A stretch of 64,000 nucleotides of DNA from VRUE01 sp963720805 (GTDB lineage: Bacteria > Actinomycetota > Thermoleophilia > Solirubrobacterales > 70-9), in assembly GCA_963720805.1 (NCBI GenBank), contig CAVRGT010000007.1, positions 62,001 to 126,000 on the forward strand. The letters run 5' to 3'. Position 1 is the stretch's first letter. Each line of letters starts with the position of its first letter. Positions 28,178-38,053 of the stretch are shown in pieces. The notes beneath the pieces are model-generated. The model was not told the origin of the DNA, ran no database searches, and saw nothing but the letters and a program-made list of their open reading frames with translations. The translations under genes were made by a program, and so were the position numbers.

Positions 28178-28966
28178 CTACCCAAGCACCGCGTTCGTCA
28201 GCGCAAGCGCCTGCGCCATCTCGGCGACGTCGTGCACCCGCAGCACGTCGGCTCCCTCGGCAGCGGCAATCACGGATGAGGCGATCGAGCCGCCGATCCG
28301 ATCCTCCACATCGGACCCGTCGACCTTGCCGATGAAGCTCTTGCGCGAGGTCCCGACCAGCAGCGGCCGCCCCAGCTCCCGCAACTCTCCGAGCCTGCGC
28401 AGCAATTCCAAGTTGTGCTCCAGCGTCTTGCCAAACCCAATCCCCGGATCCACCCAAATCCGCTCCTCCTCGATCCCCTGGCCAATGGCGAACTCCATCC
28501 GCTCGACCAAGAACGCCTTGACGTCATCAACCACGTCCTCGTAACGCGGATCGTCCTGCATCGTCCGCGGATCCCCCGGCATGTGCATCAGCACCACCAC
28601 CACCACCCCCCGCGCCGCGCAAAGCCCCGCCATCTCCGGATCCCGCTTGAACGCAGTCACGTCATTGACGATCGAGGCCCCGGCGTCCAGCGCCGCTCCA
28701 GCCACCGCAAGCTTCGAAGTGTCAATCGAGACGGTGGCGTTGCCGGCCAGCGCAGCCACGACGGGCTCAACCCTCCGCAGCTCCTCCGCCTCATCGACTT
28801 CGACAGCGCCGGGCCGAGTGGATTCACCTCCTACGTCCAGAATCGCGGCACCGTCCCTGAGAAGCTCTTCGCCATGTGCGACAGCCGCACCCGCATCGAG
28901 GTACTGCCCCCCATCGGAAAACGAATCTGGGGTGACGTTGACGACGCCCATCAGCTTCGGATTCAT
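28178..28966 (-). CDS. folP: Dihydropteroate synthase
   Basis: Protein of 262 aa with all DHPS landmarks: MGVVNVTPDSFSDGG, DVGGESTRPGA, VSIDTSKLAVA, IVNDVTAF, WVDPGIGFGKTLEHN and GTSRKSFIG. It condenses pABA with the pterin pyrophosphate and is the sulfonamide target. The 125-bp gap to ftsH upstream is filled by hairpin B1. FolE is not encoded in this window. Confidence 0.96.
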   Translation of the reverse strand: MNPKLMGVVNVTPDSFSDGGQYLDAGAAVAHGEELLRDGAAILDVGGESTRPGAVEVDEAEELRRVEPVVAALAGNATVSIDTSKLAVAGAALDAGASIVNDVTAFKRDPEMAGLCAARGVVVVVLMHMPGDPRTMQDDPRYEDVVDDVKAFLVERMEFAIGQGIEEERIWVDPGIGFGKTLEHNLELLRRLGELRELGRPLLVGTSRKSFIGKVDGSDVEDRIGGSIASSVIAAAEGADVLRVHDVAEMAQALALTNAVLG

Positions 28967-28992
28967 GGCCGGAGTATCGCTACTTGTCGAGT

Positions 28993-29085
28993 GGGGCCGT
29001 GGGGTGGCCCTCGTACTGGCGGATACTCAAAATGCCGGTCTAATTAGACCGGCATTTGTCAGGGCGAGGGCCACCCCACGGCCCC
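28993..29085. repeat. Family B hairpin element, copy B1
   Basis: The outer arms at 28993-29013 and 29065-29085 are perfect 21-bp complements. Inside is a 28-nt perfect palindrome (29030-29057) of AAATGCC...GGCATTT type. The single-stranded blocks GGCGGATACTCAA and TGTCAGGG are shared with B2. It begins 6 bp after the ftsH stop, in the gap before folP. Confidence 0.85.
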
Positions 29086-29091
29086 CAACCG

Positions 29092-31059
<1,968 letters not shown>

Positions 31060-31112
31060 AGGGAAAAATCAGCGTACCAGGGGGGAATCGCCTAGCCACC
31101 CCGGACGCGGGA

Positions 31113-31154
31113 GCGCAGGCACGAGATCACCGGGTGCGATTAGCGTGCCTGCGC
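31113..31154 (-). terminator. Hairpin at hpt 3' end
   Basis: GCGCAGGCACG (31113-31123) pairs with CGTGCCTGCGC (31144-31154), an 11-bp perfect stem whose arm includes the hpt stop codon region (31140-31142 lies in the loop). There is no U-tract. It may end or protect the hpt message before ftsH. Confidence 0.5.
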
Positions 31155-31703
31155 GGGAGCAGAGGAGGTGGCGCCCGGCTCGTCCAACGCGGCCACGTAA
31201 GAGAGGTTGCGGTAGCGCTGCGCGTGGTCGAGGCCATAGCCGATCGCGAAGCGATTGGCGATCTCGAATCCGAGGTAGCGCGGCGAGAGGTCGACGCGCA
31301 GGCGCTCGGGCTTGGTCAGCAGGGCGCAAACCTCCAGAGAAGCGGGGTTGCGCGCCCTCAGGTTGCGCATCAGGTACTGCAGGGTGAGGCCGGAGTCGAT
31401 GATGTCCTCGACGATCAACACGTCGCGGCCTGCAATCGGCGCGTCGAGGTCCTTGAGGATGCGCACCACGCCCGAGGAATCGGTCTGCGAGCCGTAGCTG
31501 GAGACGGCCATGAAGTCGATCTCGCAGGGCACGTCGACGTGGCGCATCAGGTCGGCGAGGAAGAGCACGGCACCCTTGAGCACCCCGACCATGAAGAGGT
31601 CGCGCCCCGCGTAATCGGCGCTGATCTGGCTACCGAGCTCGGCTACGCGCTTCTGCAACTCCTCACTGGAGACGAGTGTCTCGCCGATCGAGGGCTCGGT
31701 CAC
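31140..31703 (-). CDS. hpt: Hypoxanthine phosphoribosyltransferase
   Basis: Protein of 187 aa from the GTG at 31703 (MTEPSIGETLVSSEEL); the longer frame reaches into hairpin D1 and is not favoured. The PRPP-binding signature VLIVEDIIDSGLTLQYL and the purine-side LLTKPERLRVD/YLGFEIANRFAIGYGLD segments are intact. It salvages hypoxanthine/guanine to nucleotides. It lies between tilS and ftsH. Confidence 0.94.
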   Translation of the reverse strand: MTEPSIGETLVSSEELQKRVAELGSQISADYAGRDLFMVGVLKGAVLFLADLMRHVDVPCEIDFMAVSSYGSQTDSSGVVRILKDLDAPIAGRDVLIVEDIIDSGLTLQYLMRNLRARNPASLEVCALLTKPERLRVDLSPRYLGFEIANRFAIGYGLDHAQRYRNLSYVAALDEPGATSSAPAQAR

Positions 31704-31724
31704 CCGCCGCAGTCTAGATACGAA

Positions 31725-31778
31725 CCCGCCGACGGGACTGAAAGCCAAGATATAGATCGGTTCAGGCCCGTCGGCGGG
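31725..31778. repeat. Family D hairpin element, copy D1
   Basis: CCCGCCGACGGG (31725-31736) pairs with CCCGTCGGCGGG (31767-31778), a 12-bp stem extended by CTGAA/TTCAG. It begins 3 bp after the tilS stop. The minus-strand loop sequence CCTGAA...GCTTTC resembles copy D2 at 44592-44636, which also follows a stop codon. Confidence 0.65.
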
Positions 31779-31781
31779 GTT

Positions 31782-32717
31782 TTAGCGCTCGGCGTGGAGG
31801 ACGCCGCGGACGGCGACGGCGCGGACGCCGCCGCCGAGGTCGAGCATCGTGGTGCCGGTGCGACGCAGGGCGGCGACCTCGTCGGCGTGGTTGGCCGCGC
31901 CGGGCACGGGCCGCCCGGCGGCACGATCGGCGAGGCGCTGTACGACCAGCCGACGCAGGGCCGACGGCAGCTCGGCCAGCCGGTTCAGCTCGATCGTGCC
32001 GCGCTCCGAACCGTTCGCGCCGAGCTCGGCGTCGACGAGCGAGTCGAGCACCTCGGCCTCGTCGCGCAGCAGTTCCGCTGTGCGCAGGACGTTGCGGGCG
32101 GCCGCGGGGTGAATCTCGGCGAGCGCCGCCGCCAGGCCGTGGCGGATGCGATTGCGGGCGTAGCCGCCTTCGGCGTTGCTCGGATCGTCGCGCCACTCGA
32201 GCCCGCGCTCTTCGCAGTAAGTGGTCGTCTGCTCACGGGTGAAGCCCAGCAGCGGGCGCACCAAGCTGCCGTCGCGTTCGCGCATCCCCAGCAGCGCCCG
32301 GCGACTGGGCGAGGAGGCGAGCCGGTAGAGGATCGTCTCGACCTGGTCGTCGGCGGTGTGGCCGGTGGCGATCAGCGCACCCTGACCTAGCGCCAGCTGG
32401 GCCGCCGCCGCGTAGCGGGTGTCGCGTGCCCACGACTGCAGGTTTCCAGGCCCCTCGGGACGGCGCGGCCGCTCCAGCTCGAGCTCCACCCCGAGCCGCG
32501 AGCAGAGCGCCGCGCAATGGTCCTCATCGAGATCGGAGTCGTCGCGCAATCCGTAGTTGACGTGGACGGCGGTGACCTCATCGGCGCCCAGCAGCCGGAA
32601 CGCGAGGTCGAGCAGGCAGACCGAGTCGCGACCCCCCGAGAGCATCGCCACCACCGGCGTCCCCGCCGGCAGCAACCCGCCCTCCCGAACCGCATCGAGC
32701 ATCCGCTCGCTCTCCAT
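31782..32717 (-). CDS. tilS: tRNA(Ile)-lysidine synthase
   Basis: Protein of 311 aa. The N-type ATP pyrophosphatase P-loop is VAMLSGGRDSVCLLDLAF; the downstream ATGHTADDQVETILYRL and RPLLGFTREQTTTYCEERG are TilS-typical. It converts C34 of tRNA-Ile(CAU) to lysidine. At 311 aa it is the short form lacking the full C-terminal TilS_C domain, as in many actinobacteria. Confidence 0.92.
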   Translation of the reverse strand: MESERMLDAVREGGLLPAGTPVVAMLSGGRDSVCLLDLAFRLLGADEVTAVHVNYGLRDDSDLDEDHCAALCSRLGVELELERPRRPEGPGNLQSWARDTRYAAAAQLALGQGALIATGHTADDQVETILYRLASSPSRRALLGMRERDGSLVRPLLGFTREQTTTYCEERGLEWRDDPSNAEGGYARNRIRHGLAAALAEIHPAAARNVLRTAELLRDEAEVLDSLVDAELGANGSERGTIELNRLAELPSALRRLVVQRLADRAAGRPVPGAANHADEVAALRRTGTTMLDLGGGVRAVAVRGVLHAER

Positions 32718-32739
32718 GCCCTAAGTGTCGCGCTCCACC

Positions 32740-32790
32740 CCTTCCGGTGCGCCTTATGTGGTCAATGACCACATAAGGCGCACCGGAAGG
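32740..32790. repeat. Family C hairpin element, copy C2
   Basis: A 25-bp perfect stem (32740-32764 with 32766-32790) has a single central unpaired base. The outer CCGGTGCGCCTTATG is identical to copy C1 at 22446-22490, while the inner TGGTCA/TGACCA differs. It begins directly after the cyclase stop codon (32791-32793). Confidence 0.88.
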
Positions 32791-33978
32791 TCAGTCGGCG
32801 GGGCGGACGACGTAGAGCGGGGTCGGGGTTGGGAAGCCCCTGAGGACCACCTCGCCGATCGGGTCGCTGTTGAGGCCGCGACCCCGCAGCACTTCGCTGA
32901 CGCTGTCGGTCACCAGCACCTCGCCGGCTTGGGCGCGGTTGACGACCCGGTGGGCGAGGTTGACGTGGGTGCCGAAGTAGTCGCCGTCGCGGTAGACGGC
33001 CTGGGCGTAGTGGATGCCGACCCGCGGCTGGGGCCGCTGTGAGAAACGGGCCATCAGGCCGACCGCCCACTCGGTCAGCGAGGCCGGGTCGGGCGAGACG
33101 ACCATCACCTCGTCTCCGATCGTCTTGACGATCGTTGCCTCGGGCGGCAGCGTCGCCTCGACCGTTTCGACGAAATTCTCGATTACGTCGAGCGCCTCCA
33201 GATCGCCCTCTTCCTCGGTGTAGCGAGTGAATCCCGTGAGGTCGATGAAGCAGAGGGTGACCGGGACGTGGTGCACCTGCGACTCGGCCATCCCCAGATC
33301 ACTCTCCATGTGGCCGACCACGTCCTGCTCGAGGAAGAAACGCAGGTAGCGGGTGTGGAGGTAGTCGGTCAGTGGCGCGGCCAGGGGGAGGATGTCTCCG
33401 GCCAGCTCGCCCATCTCCTCGGCCATCTCCAGCTCCGGCACGCCGTCGCGAATCAGCGGTTCGTGTACGTAGAGGTGAAAGAGGCGCACCTCGGCGTCGG
33501 CGATCCGCCGCAGCGACTGGACGTAGACGCGGACCAGTTGGAGGAAGGCGACGAGCGGGAAGCCCGCGGCCAGGACGCGGGCGCAGTGGCGCAGCGCCTG
33601 CACGTCGCCGGGGCTGAGCAGGCGCTCCTGGCCAAGCGGGGTGCCGAGGATGACGAGGATGCGCTCGGCCAGCTCCGGCTCGAGCCCGGTCTCGCGGGCG
33701 ACCTCCTCGAGCGTCGTCTGCTCCTCCTCCTTGGGAAAGAGGTCCTCGGTGAAGCCGAAGGCGAGGCGGCCCTCGCGGCCGGCTCGCTTGAGGTCCTCGA
33801 GCGAGTGGCCGCGCTCACGCATTCGCGCGACTACGCGGGCCTGCGCCGCGGCGGCGGCGGTCCAGCGGCCGCGGCGCACCGGCAGCACCTTTTCCTCGGC
33901 CCAGCGTTTCAGCGTGCCGGCCGAGACGCCGGCGCGGCGGGAGGCCTCGCTGAGGGATATCCGTTCGTCGGCGGCCAT
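32791..33978 (-). CDS. MerR-type HTH / class III adenylate cyclase fusion
   Basis: Protein of 395 aa. Residues of about 5-70 form a MerR-like helix-turn-helix (LSEASRRAGVSAGTLKRWAEEK); the middle (about 75-215) resembles the adenylate cyclase regulatory domain of mycobacterial Rv2212-like enzymes; the C-terminal cyclase homology domain has the metal aspartates in CFIDLTGFTRY and KTIGDEVMVV and the NLAHRVVNRAQAG motif. Cyclic AMP synthesis is likely. It lies 18 bp downstream of a P-II gene in the same orientation. Confidence 0.82.
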   Translation of the reverse strand: MAADERISLSEASRRAGVSAGTLKRWAEEKVLPVRRGRWTAAAAAQARVVARMRERGHSLEDLKRAGREGRLAFGFTEDLFPKEEEQTTLEEVARETGLEPELAERILVILGTPLGQERLLSPGDVQALRHCARVLAAGFPLVAFLQLVRVYVQSLRRIADAEVRLFHLYVHEPLIRDGVPELEMAEEMGELAGDILPLAAPLTDYLHTRYLRFFLEQDVVGHMESDLGMAESQVHHVPVTLCFIDLTGFTRYTEEEGDLEALDVIENFVETVEATLPPEATIVKTIGDEVMVVSPDPASLTEWAVGLMARFSQRPQPRVGIHYAQAVYRDGDYFGTHVNLAHRVVNRAQAGEVLVTDSVSEVLRGRGLNSDPIGEVVLRGFPTPTPLYVVRPAD

Positions 33979-33996
33979 CGACCGCGAGGCTACGCG

Positions 33997-34365
33997 CTAC
34001 GCCGTGATTTCCGACTCCTCGTGCGACTGCAGGACGGGCTCCCCGACCTCGCCGGTGCGGATGCGGATCGCTTCCTCGACCGGGAGTACGAAGATCTTGC
34101 CGTCGCCGACCTCGCCGGTGCGAGCGTGCCTGAGGATCGTCTCGACGACCAGGTCCTTGTCCTTGTCCTCGACCACCACCTCCAGCTTCAGCTTCGGCCG
34201 TACGCTGATCATCAGCGCCGAGCCCCGGTAGTGCTCGACCTCACCGCGCTGACGGCCGGAGCCCTTGACCTCGAAGATCGAGAGCGAGGGCAGACCCTTG
34301 TCGAGCAACTCGGCCCGGACCGGGTCGAACGCCTCGTGGCGGATGAAGGCCTCGATCTTCTTCAT
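33997..34365 (-). CDS. P-II family nitrogen regulatory protein
   Basis: Protein of 122 aa preceded by a strong GGAGG. The P-II fold is clear (MKKIEAFIRHEAFDPV, GRQRG, the YRGS T-loop and VLPVEEAIRIRTGEVG). The tyrosine equivalent to Tyr51, the uridylylation/adenylylation site, is replaced by Leu in YRGSALM, so classical covalent control through that residue is unlikely; the other T-loop Tyr remains. It probably senses ATP/ADP and 2-oxoglutarate. Cotranscription with a cyclase suggests a signalling partnership. Confidence 0.87.
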   Translation of the reverse strand: MKKIEAFIRHEAFDPVRAELLDKGLPSLSIFEVKGSGRQRGEVEHYRGSALMISVRPKLKLEVVVEDKDKDLVVETILRHARTGEVGDGKIFVLPVEEAIRIRTGEVGEPVLQSHEESEITA

Positions 34366-34461
34366 CGCGACAATCCTCCAACGAGAACCGCACTCAGCGC
34401 ATTAGACAGATGGCGAAGATCTGAGCGCCGCCACTCTCGCAAGTGTCAATAGGGTCCAGCC

Positions 34462-35136
34462 GTGCCCTCGCGGCTGCGACCCACCGCTCCAATCGCCGCC
34501 GACGCGGTCCTGGTCGGCGACCCGGGCCGGGCGCTGCTGCTGGCCCAAGAGTTGCTTGGGGAGCCGAAGATGAGCAACCACGCCCGTGGGCTCTGGGCCT
34601 ACTTCGGTGTCACACCGGCGGGCCGCGAACTGACGATTCAAGCGACGGGCATGGGCGGACCGAGCGCGGCCCTGGTGCTCGGCGACCTCGCCGAGCTCGG
34701 CGTAAAGCGGGCGGTCCGGGTCGGGACCTGCATCGGCGTCGGCGCAGGGGTCGAGCTGGGCGATCTGCTGGTCGTGGACGAAGCGATCGCGAGGGGCGGC
34801 AGCGCCGCCTCGCTCGGGATCGAGCCGGGGAGCGCCGTGGCACCCGACCGCGGGCTGACCGGGCGGCTCCGGAGCGAGCTGGGCGGCGAGGGGAAGCTCG
34901 TCTCGATCGCGAGCGTCGACTCTCACCCGGTTGAGCACACCGAGGACCGGGCCATCGCCGCGATCGATATGCAGACGGCGCCGCTGCTCGTGCGCGCCGG
35001 CTCATTGGGGATCGAGCTCGCCGCGGTGCTGATCGTGAGCGAAGCGATGCGCGGCAAAGCGAGCCTGGCGAAAGAGAACTTGGAAGAGCTGGAGCGACGG
35101 GCCGGGCGAGCTGCTGGAGCCGCACTCTCAGGCTGA
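34462..35136 (+). CDS. Nucleoside phosphorylase (PNP/UDP family)
   Basis: Protein of 224 aa, GTG start at 34462. The PNP/UDP-1 family pattern includes DAVLVGDPGRALLLAQEL, ATGMGGPSAALVLGDLAELGV, VRVGTCIGVG (phosphate binding) and the C-terminal DMQTAPLLVRA and VSEAM region. It cleaves purine or uridine nucleosides with phosphate; specificity is not resolved. It is divergent from the P-II gene. Confidence 0.83.
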   Translation: MPSRLRPTAPIAADAVLVGDPGRALLLAQELLGEPKMSNHARGLWAYFGVTPAGRELTIQATGMGGPSAALVLGDLAELGVKRAVRVGTCIGVGAGVELGDLLVVDEAIARGGSAASLGIEPGSAVAPDRGLTGRLRSELGGEGKLVSIASVDSHPVEHTEDRAIAAIDMQTAPLLVRAGSLGIELAAVLIVSEAMRGKASLAKENLEELERRAGRAAGAALSG

Positions 35137-35145
35137 AGTCGAGGG

Positions 35146-35484
35146 TTAGGCCTCGTCCTCGGCCCGCTCGCGGGCGACGAGACGGCGGCGAATATCGCCA
35201 AGATCGCGGGAGACTCGATCGATCTGGTCCTCGACCTCTTCGAGGCGCTGGGAGAGCGAGCGAACCCGGCGCTCCAGCCGTTCGAGGTCGCCGGCCGAGG
35301 GCAGGTTGAGCGCGCTCATCGCGGCGTGCTGGGCGTCGAGAGCCTTCTCGCGGGCGCCGAAGGCGGCGGCGACTGCGTTCTCCAGCACCTGACTGTCGAG
35401 CAGTGCCTGGGCGAACTCGCCGATCGCCTGCTCGCTGCGTGCGCGCAGGCCCTCCTGGTCGTCGTACTCCGCGTTCGTGGTCAA
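35146..35484 (-). CDS. Small coiled-coil protein, phasin-like
   Basis: Protein of 112 aa. The N-terminal half is Ala-rich amphipathic helix (SEQAIGEFAQALLDSQ), the C-terminal half a heptad coiled coil (LERLERRVRSLSQRLEEVEDQIDRV). The layout is like actinobacterial phasin or polyhydroxyalkanoate-granule associated proteins, but no diagnostic motif allows a firm call. It converges on the phosphorylase (9 bp gap). Confidence 0.6.
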   Translation of the reverse strand: MTTNAEYDDQEGLRARSEQAIGEFAQALLDSQVLENAVAAAFGAREKALDAQHAAMSALNLPSAGDLERLERRVRSLSQRLEEVEDQIDRVSRDLGDIRRRLVARERAEDEA

Positions 35485-35712
35485 TTCGGCCGCCTCATTG
35501 ACATCAGCTTAACCGGCGCATCCGGCTCGACTGAAATCCTTCCGCCTTGCGGGCATGAGAGAGACCTTGATTAAGGGCTTGTTGGGGGCAGCGGGCGTCC
35601 GTTGCGCACCCCTGCATGAGCCAGTAGCTTGGGCGTGCCTGTTGCGCAGGGAGAAGGTTGGCATGGGCTGCATGTGCACGATCCGTGTCAGGGGGTATGG
35701 GTGCGCCGTCAT

Positions 35713-38031
35713 ATGAGAAACAAGCTTGCACTGATCATCGCGCTGGCCAGCTTTGGCGTCGTTACGGCGCTCGGAGTCGGCTTTGCCGGGGCGGAAGAAC
35801 TCTCGACCGGGTCGGGTGAAGCAACGACCCCGCTGACGCCGACCCCGGCGATGCCGTCGGCGACAATTCCCGCCTGCTCAAACGAAGTCGACGACGACGG
35901 CGACGGCTTGATCGACATGGAAGACCCCAACTGCGAATCGCCGCAGGACGACAGCGAGGAACCGACACCCCCGGCAAGTCCGACCAGCAATAGCAGCGTC
36001 GAAGCTCCAGCGGCCGCAACACCGGCCCCGCCCGCCCCGAAACAGGGTGGCGGCTTCAAGGCCGGGGAGACGATCGGCTCCGGCGGCGCCAAGGTGCACC
36101 ACAACGAAAGCCTCGGCGACGTCAGCGGCGGGGGCGAAAACCCGGGTGGCGGCGCGACTGCCCCGAGCGCCACCGCGGGGGTCCAGCAGACCGACACAAG
36201 CAGCGGCGGTTCCCAGTACTCGAGCGGCGGTACGCCGACCGAAGCAAACCCGACGACGACGATCGCTCCCTTTGGCCCGGCGCCGATCGGCGTTCCCAAC
36301 TTCGTCATCGACTCCTTCGAGATTCCGCCCTTCCTGCTGCCGATCTACCAGGCCTGTGGAACCGAGTACGGGATTCCCTGGGAGGTCCTGGCCTCGATCA
36401 ACAAGATCGAGTCGGGCTTCGGCACCAACATGGGGCCCTCCAGCGCCGGCGCGATCGGCTGGATGCAGTTCCTGCCCTCGAGTTGGGAAGCCTTCGGCCT
36501 CGACGCCAACGGCGACGGCAAGAAGGATCCCTACAACCCCGTCGATGCGATCTGCTCCGCCGCCCACTACCTGAAGCTGAGCGGCGGCTCGAGCGACCTC
36601 TACAAGGCGATCTACTCCTACAACCACGCCGACTGGTACGTGCAGGAGGTGCTCGGCTACGCCCGCGCCTACGGCAAGCTGCCGACCGATCTGGTCGGCT
36701 CACTCACCGGCCTCACCGAGGGCGCCCACTTCCCGGTCGCCGCTGACGCCAGCTACGCCGACGACCTTTCCGCCCGCGAGGCGCTGAAGCGCTCCGCCCC
36801 TGGTACCGAAAAGGCCTACGGCGATGCGGCCGAAGTGATCTCCTCCTCGCCGACCCGGCGAGGAATCAACATTTTCGCCGCCGCGGGCGCCCCGGTGGTC
36901 GCAGTCAACGACGGCGTGATCGAGAAGATGGGCAACTCACAGCGCCTCGGCGACTACGTGGTCCTGCAGGACGCCTACGGCAACCGCTACACCTACGCCG
37001 AGCTCGGCCAGATCGTGCGCGAGCAGCGCTCGGTGGTGATGCCGACGGGCAAGGAGCGGCGCCTGCCTGTCGAAAGCGAAGATCTGCGGCCGCGCCTCCG
37101 CGCCCTGCCCAGTCGAGCGGACGGGGCGGACACGAGCAACGAAGCGCCCGAAGTGGACAGCCCAACCAGCAGCGAAGACGGAACCCTAAGGGTCGGGTCG
37201 AAGGTTATAGCGGGGACGGTTCTCGCCCGCATCGGCTCCTCCGAAAACGGTGTCGACTCGCACATCAACTTCGCCATCCGTCCCGCCGGGCGCGGCGCTC
37301 CCGAGATCGATCCGAAGCCGATCCTCGACGGCTGGAAGCTGCTCGAGGCGACGGCGATCTACCGCGCCGACGGCAAAAACCCGCTTTCCGAGGATCTCGG
37401 CGGCGCCGGGGTCCTGCTGCTCTCCAAGGAGGAGCTGCAAAAGCGCGTCCTCGTCGACAACGCCCTCGACATCTACGAATGTGGTCGCGAAGACATCGCC
37501 GGCGGCCGGATCGACCGGCGCGTCTTGGCGGTGCTCGAGTACCTCGTCACCAAGGGCTACAAGCTGACGATCACCTCGCTCGAGTGCGGCCACGGCCTGA
37601 TGACCTCCTCCGGCTACGTCTCCGAGCACAGCAGCGGCGACGCGGTCGACATCGCGGTCATCGACGGCGTACCGGTCACCGGCCACCAGGGCCCGGGGAC
37701 GCTGACCGACCAGCTGATCCGCGACGTCCTGCAGTTGCAGGGCACGATGCACCCGCACCAGGTGATCTCGCTCGAGGATCTGCCCGGCGAAACCAGCTTC
37801 GCCCTGCCCGATCACTACGACCACGTGCACATCGGCTACCACCCGCTGAGCGGTCCGTTTGACCAGCAGTTCAACGCGCTGCTCAAACCGGACCAGTGGC
37901 AGCGGCTGACCAATCGCCTCGGCGAAATCAAGAACCCCCGCGTCTCGCCGACGCCGTCCCCGTACGCGCTGCCCGACGGCAAGGGCAAGGCCAAGAGCGG
38001 CGGCACCGGCCGGCCGAACGCCGGCGACTGA
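35713..38031 (+). CDS. Multidomain cell-wall hydrolase: SLT transglycosylase, degenerate LytM, M15-like peptidase
   Basis: Protein of 772 aa from the ATG at 35713 with a signal peptide (LALIIALASFGVVTALGVGFAGA). Then come a calcium-binding type segment (VDDDGDGLIDMEDPNC), a low-complexity linker, a lytic transglycosylase domain (INKIESGFG, GAIGWMQFLPSSWEAFG), a LytM/M23-like fold whose HxGxD His is Arg (RRGINIF) and whose YAHL is YAEL, and a C-terminal M15-like peptidase with SEHSSGDAVDIA and DHYDHVHIGY. It is probably exported and acts on peptidoglycan. A roughly 200-nt leader precedes it. Confidence 0.85.
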   Translation: MRNKLALIIALASFGVVTALGVGFAGAEELSTGSGEATTPLTPTPAMPSATIPACSNEVDDDGDGLIDMEDPNCESPQDDSEEPTPPASPTSNSSVEAPAAATPAPPAPKQGGGFKAGETIGSGGAKVHHNESLGDVSGGGENPGGGATAPSATAGVQQTDTSSGGSQYSSGGTPTEANPTTTIAPFGPAPIGVPNFVIDSFEIPPFLLPIYQACGTEYGIPWEVLASINKIESGFGTNMGPSSAGAIGWMQFLPSSWEAFGLDANGDGKKDPYNPVDAICSAAHYLKLSGGSSDLYKAIYSYNHADWYVQEVLGYARAYGKLPTDLVGSLTGLTEGAHFPVAADASYADDLSAREALKRSAPGTEKAYGDAAEVISSSPTRRGINIFAAAGAPVVAVNDGVIEKMGNSQRLGDYVVLQDAYGNRYTYAELGQIVREQRSVVMPTGKERRLPVESEDLRPRLRALPSRADGADTSNEAPEVDSPTSSEDGTLRVGSKVIAGTVLARIGSSENGVDSHINFAIRPAGRGAPEIDPKPILDGWKLLEATAIYRADGKNPLSEDLGGAGVLLLSKEELQKRVLVDNALDIYECGREDIAGGRIDRRVLAVLEYLVTKGYKLTITSLECGHGLMTSSGYVSEHSSGDAVDIAVIDGVPVTGHQGPGTLTDQLIRDVLQLQGTMHPHQVISLEDLPGETSFALPDHYDHVHIGYHPLSGPFDQQFNALLKPDQWQRLTNRLGEIKNPRVSPTPSPYALPDGKGKAKSGGTGRPNAGD

Positions 38032-38053
38032 GACCGCAGGCAGAATTGGGTCT

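Noticed and set aside
35485..35712. c-di-AMP (ydaO/yuaA) riboswitch before the wall hydrolase
   Set aside because: Attractive because disA is nearby and such riboswitches control wall hydrolases, but I could not find the conserved core blocks; only unspecific hairpins are seen.
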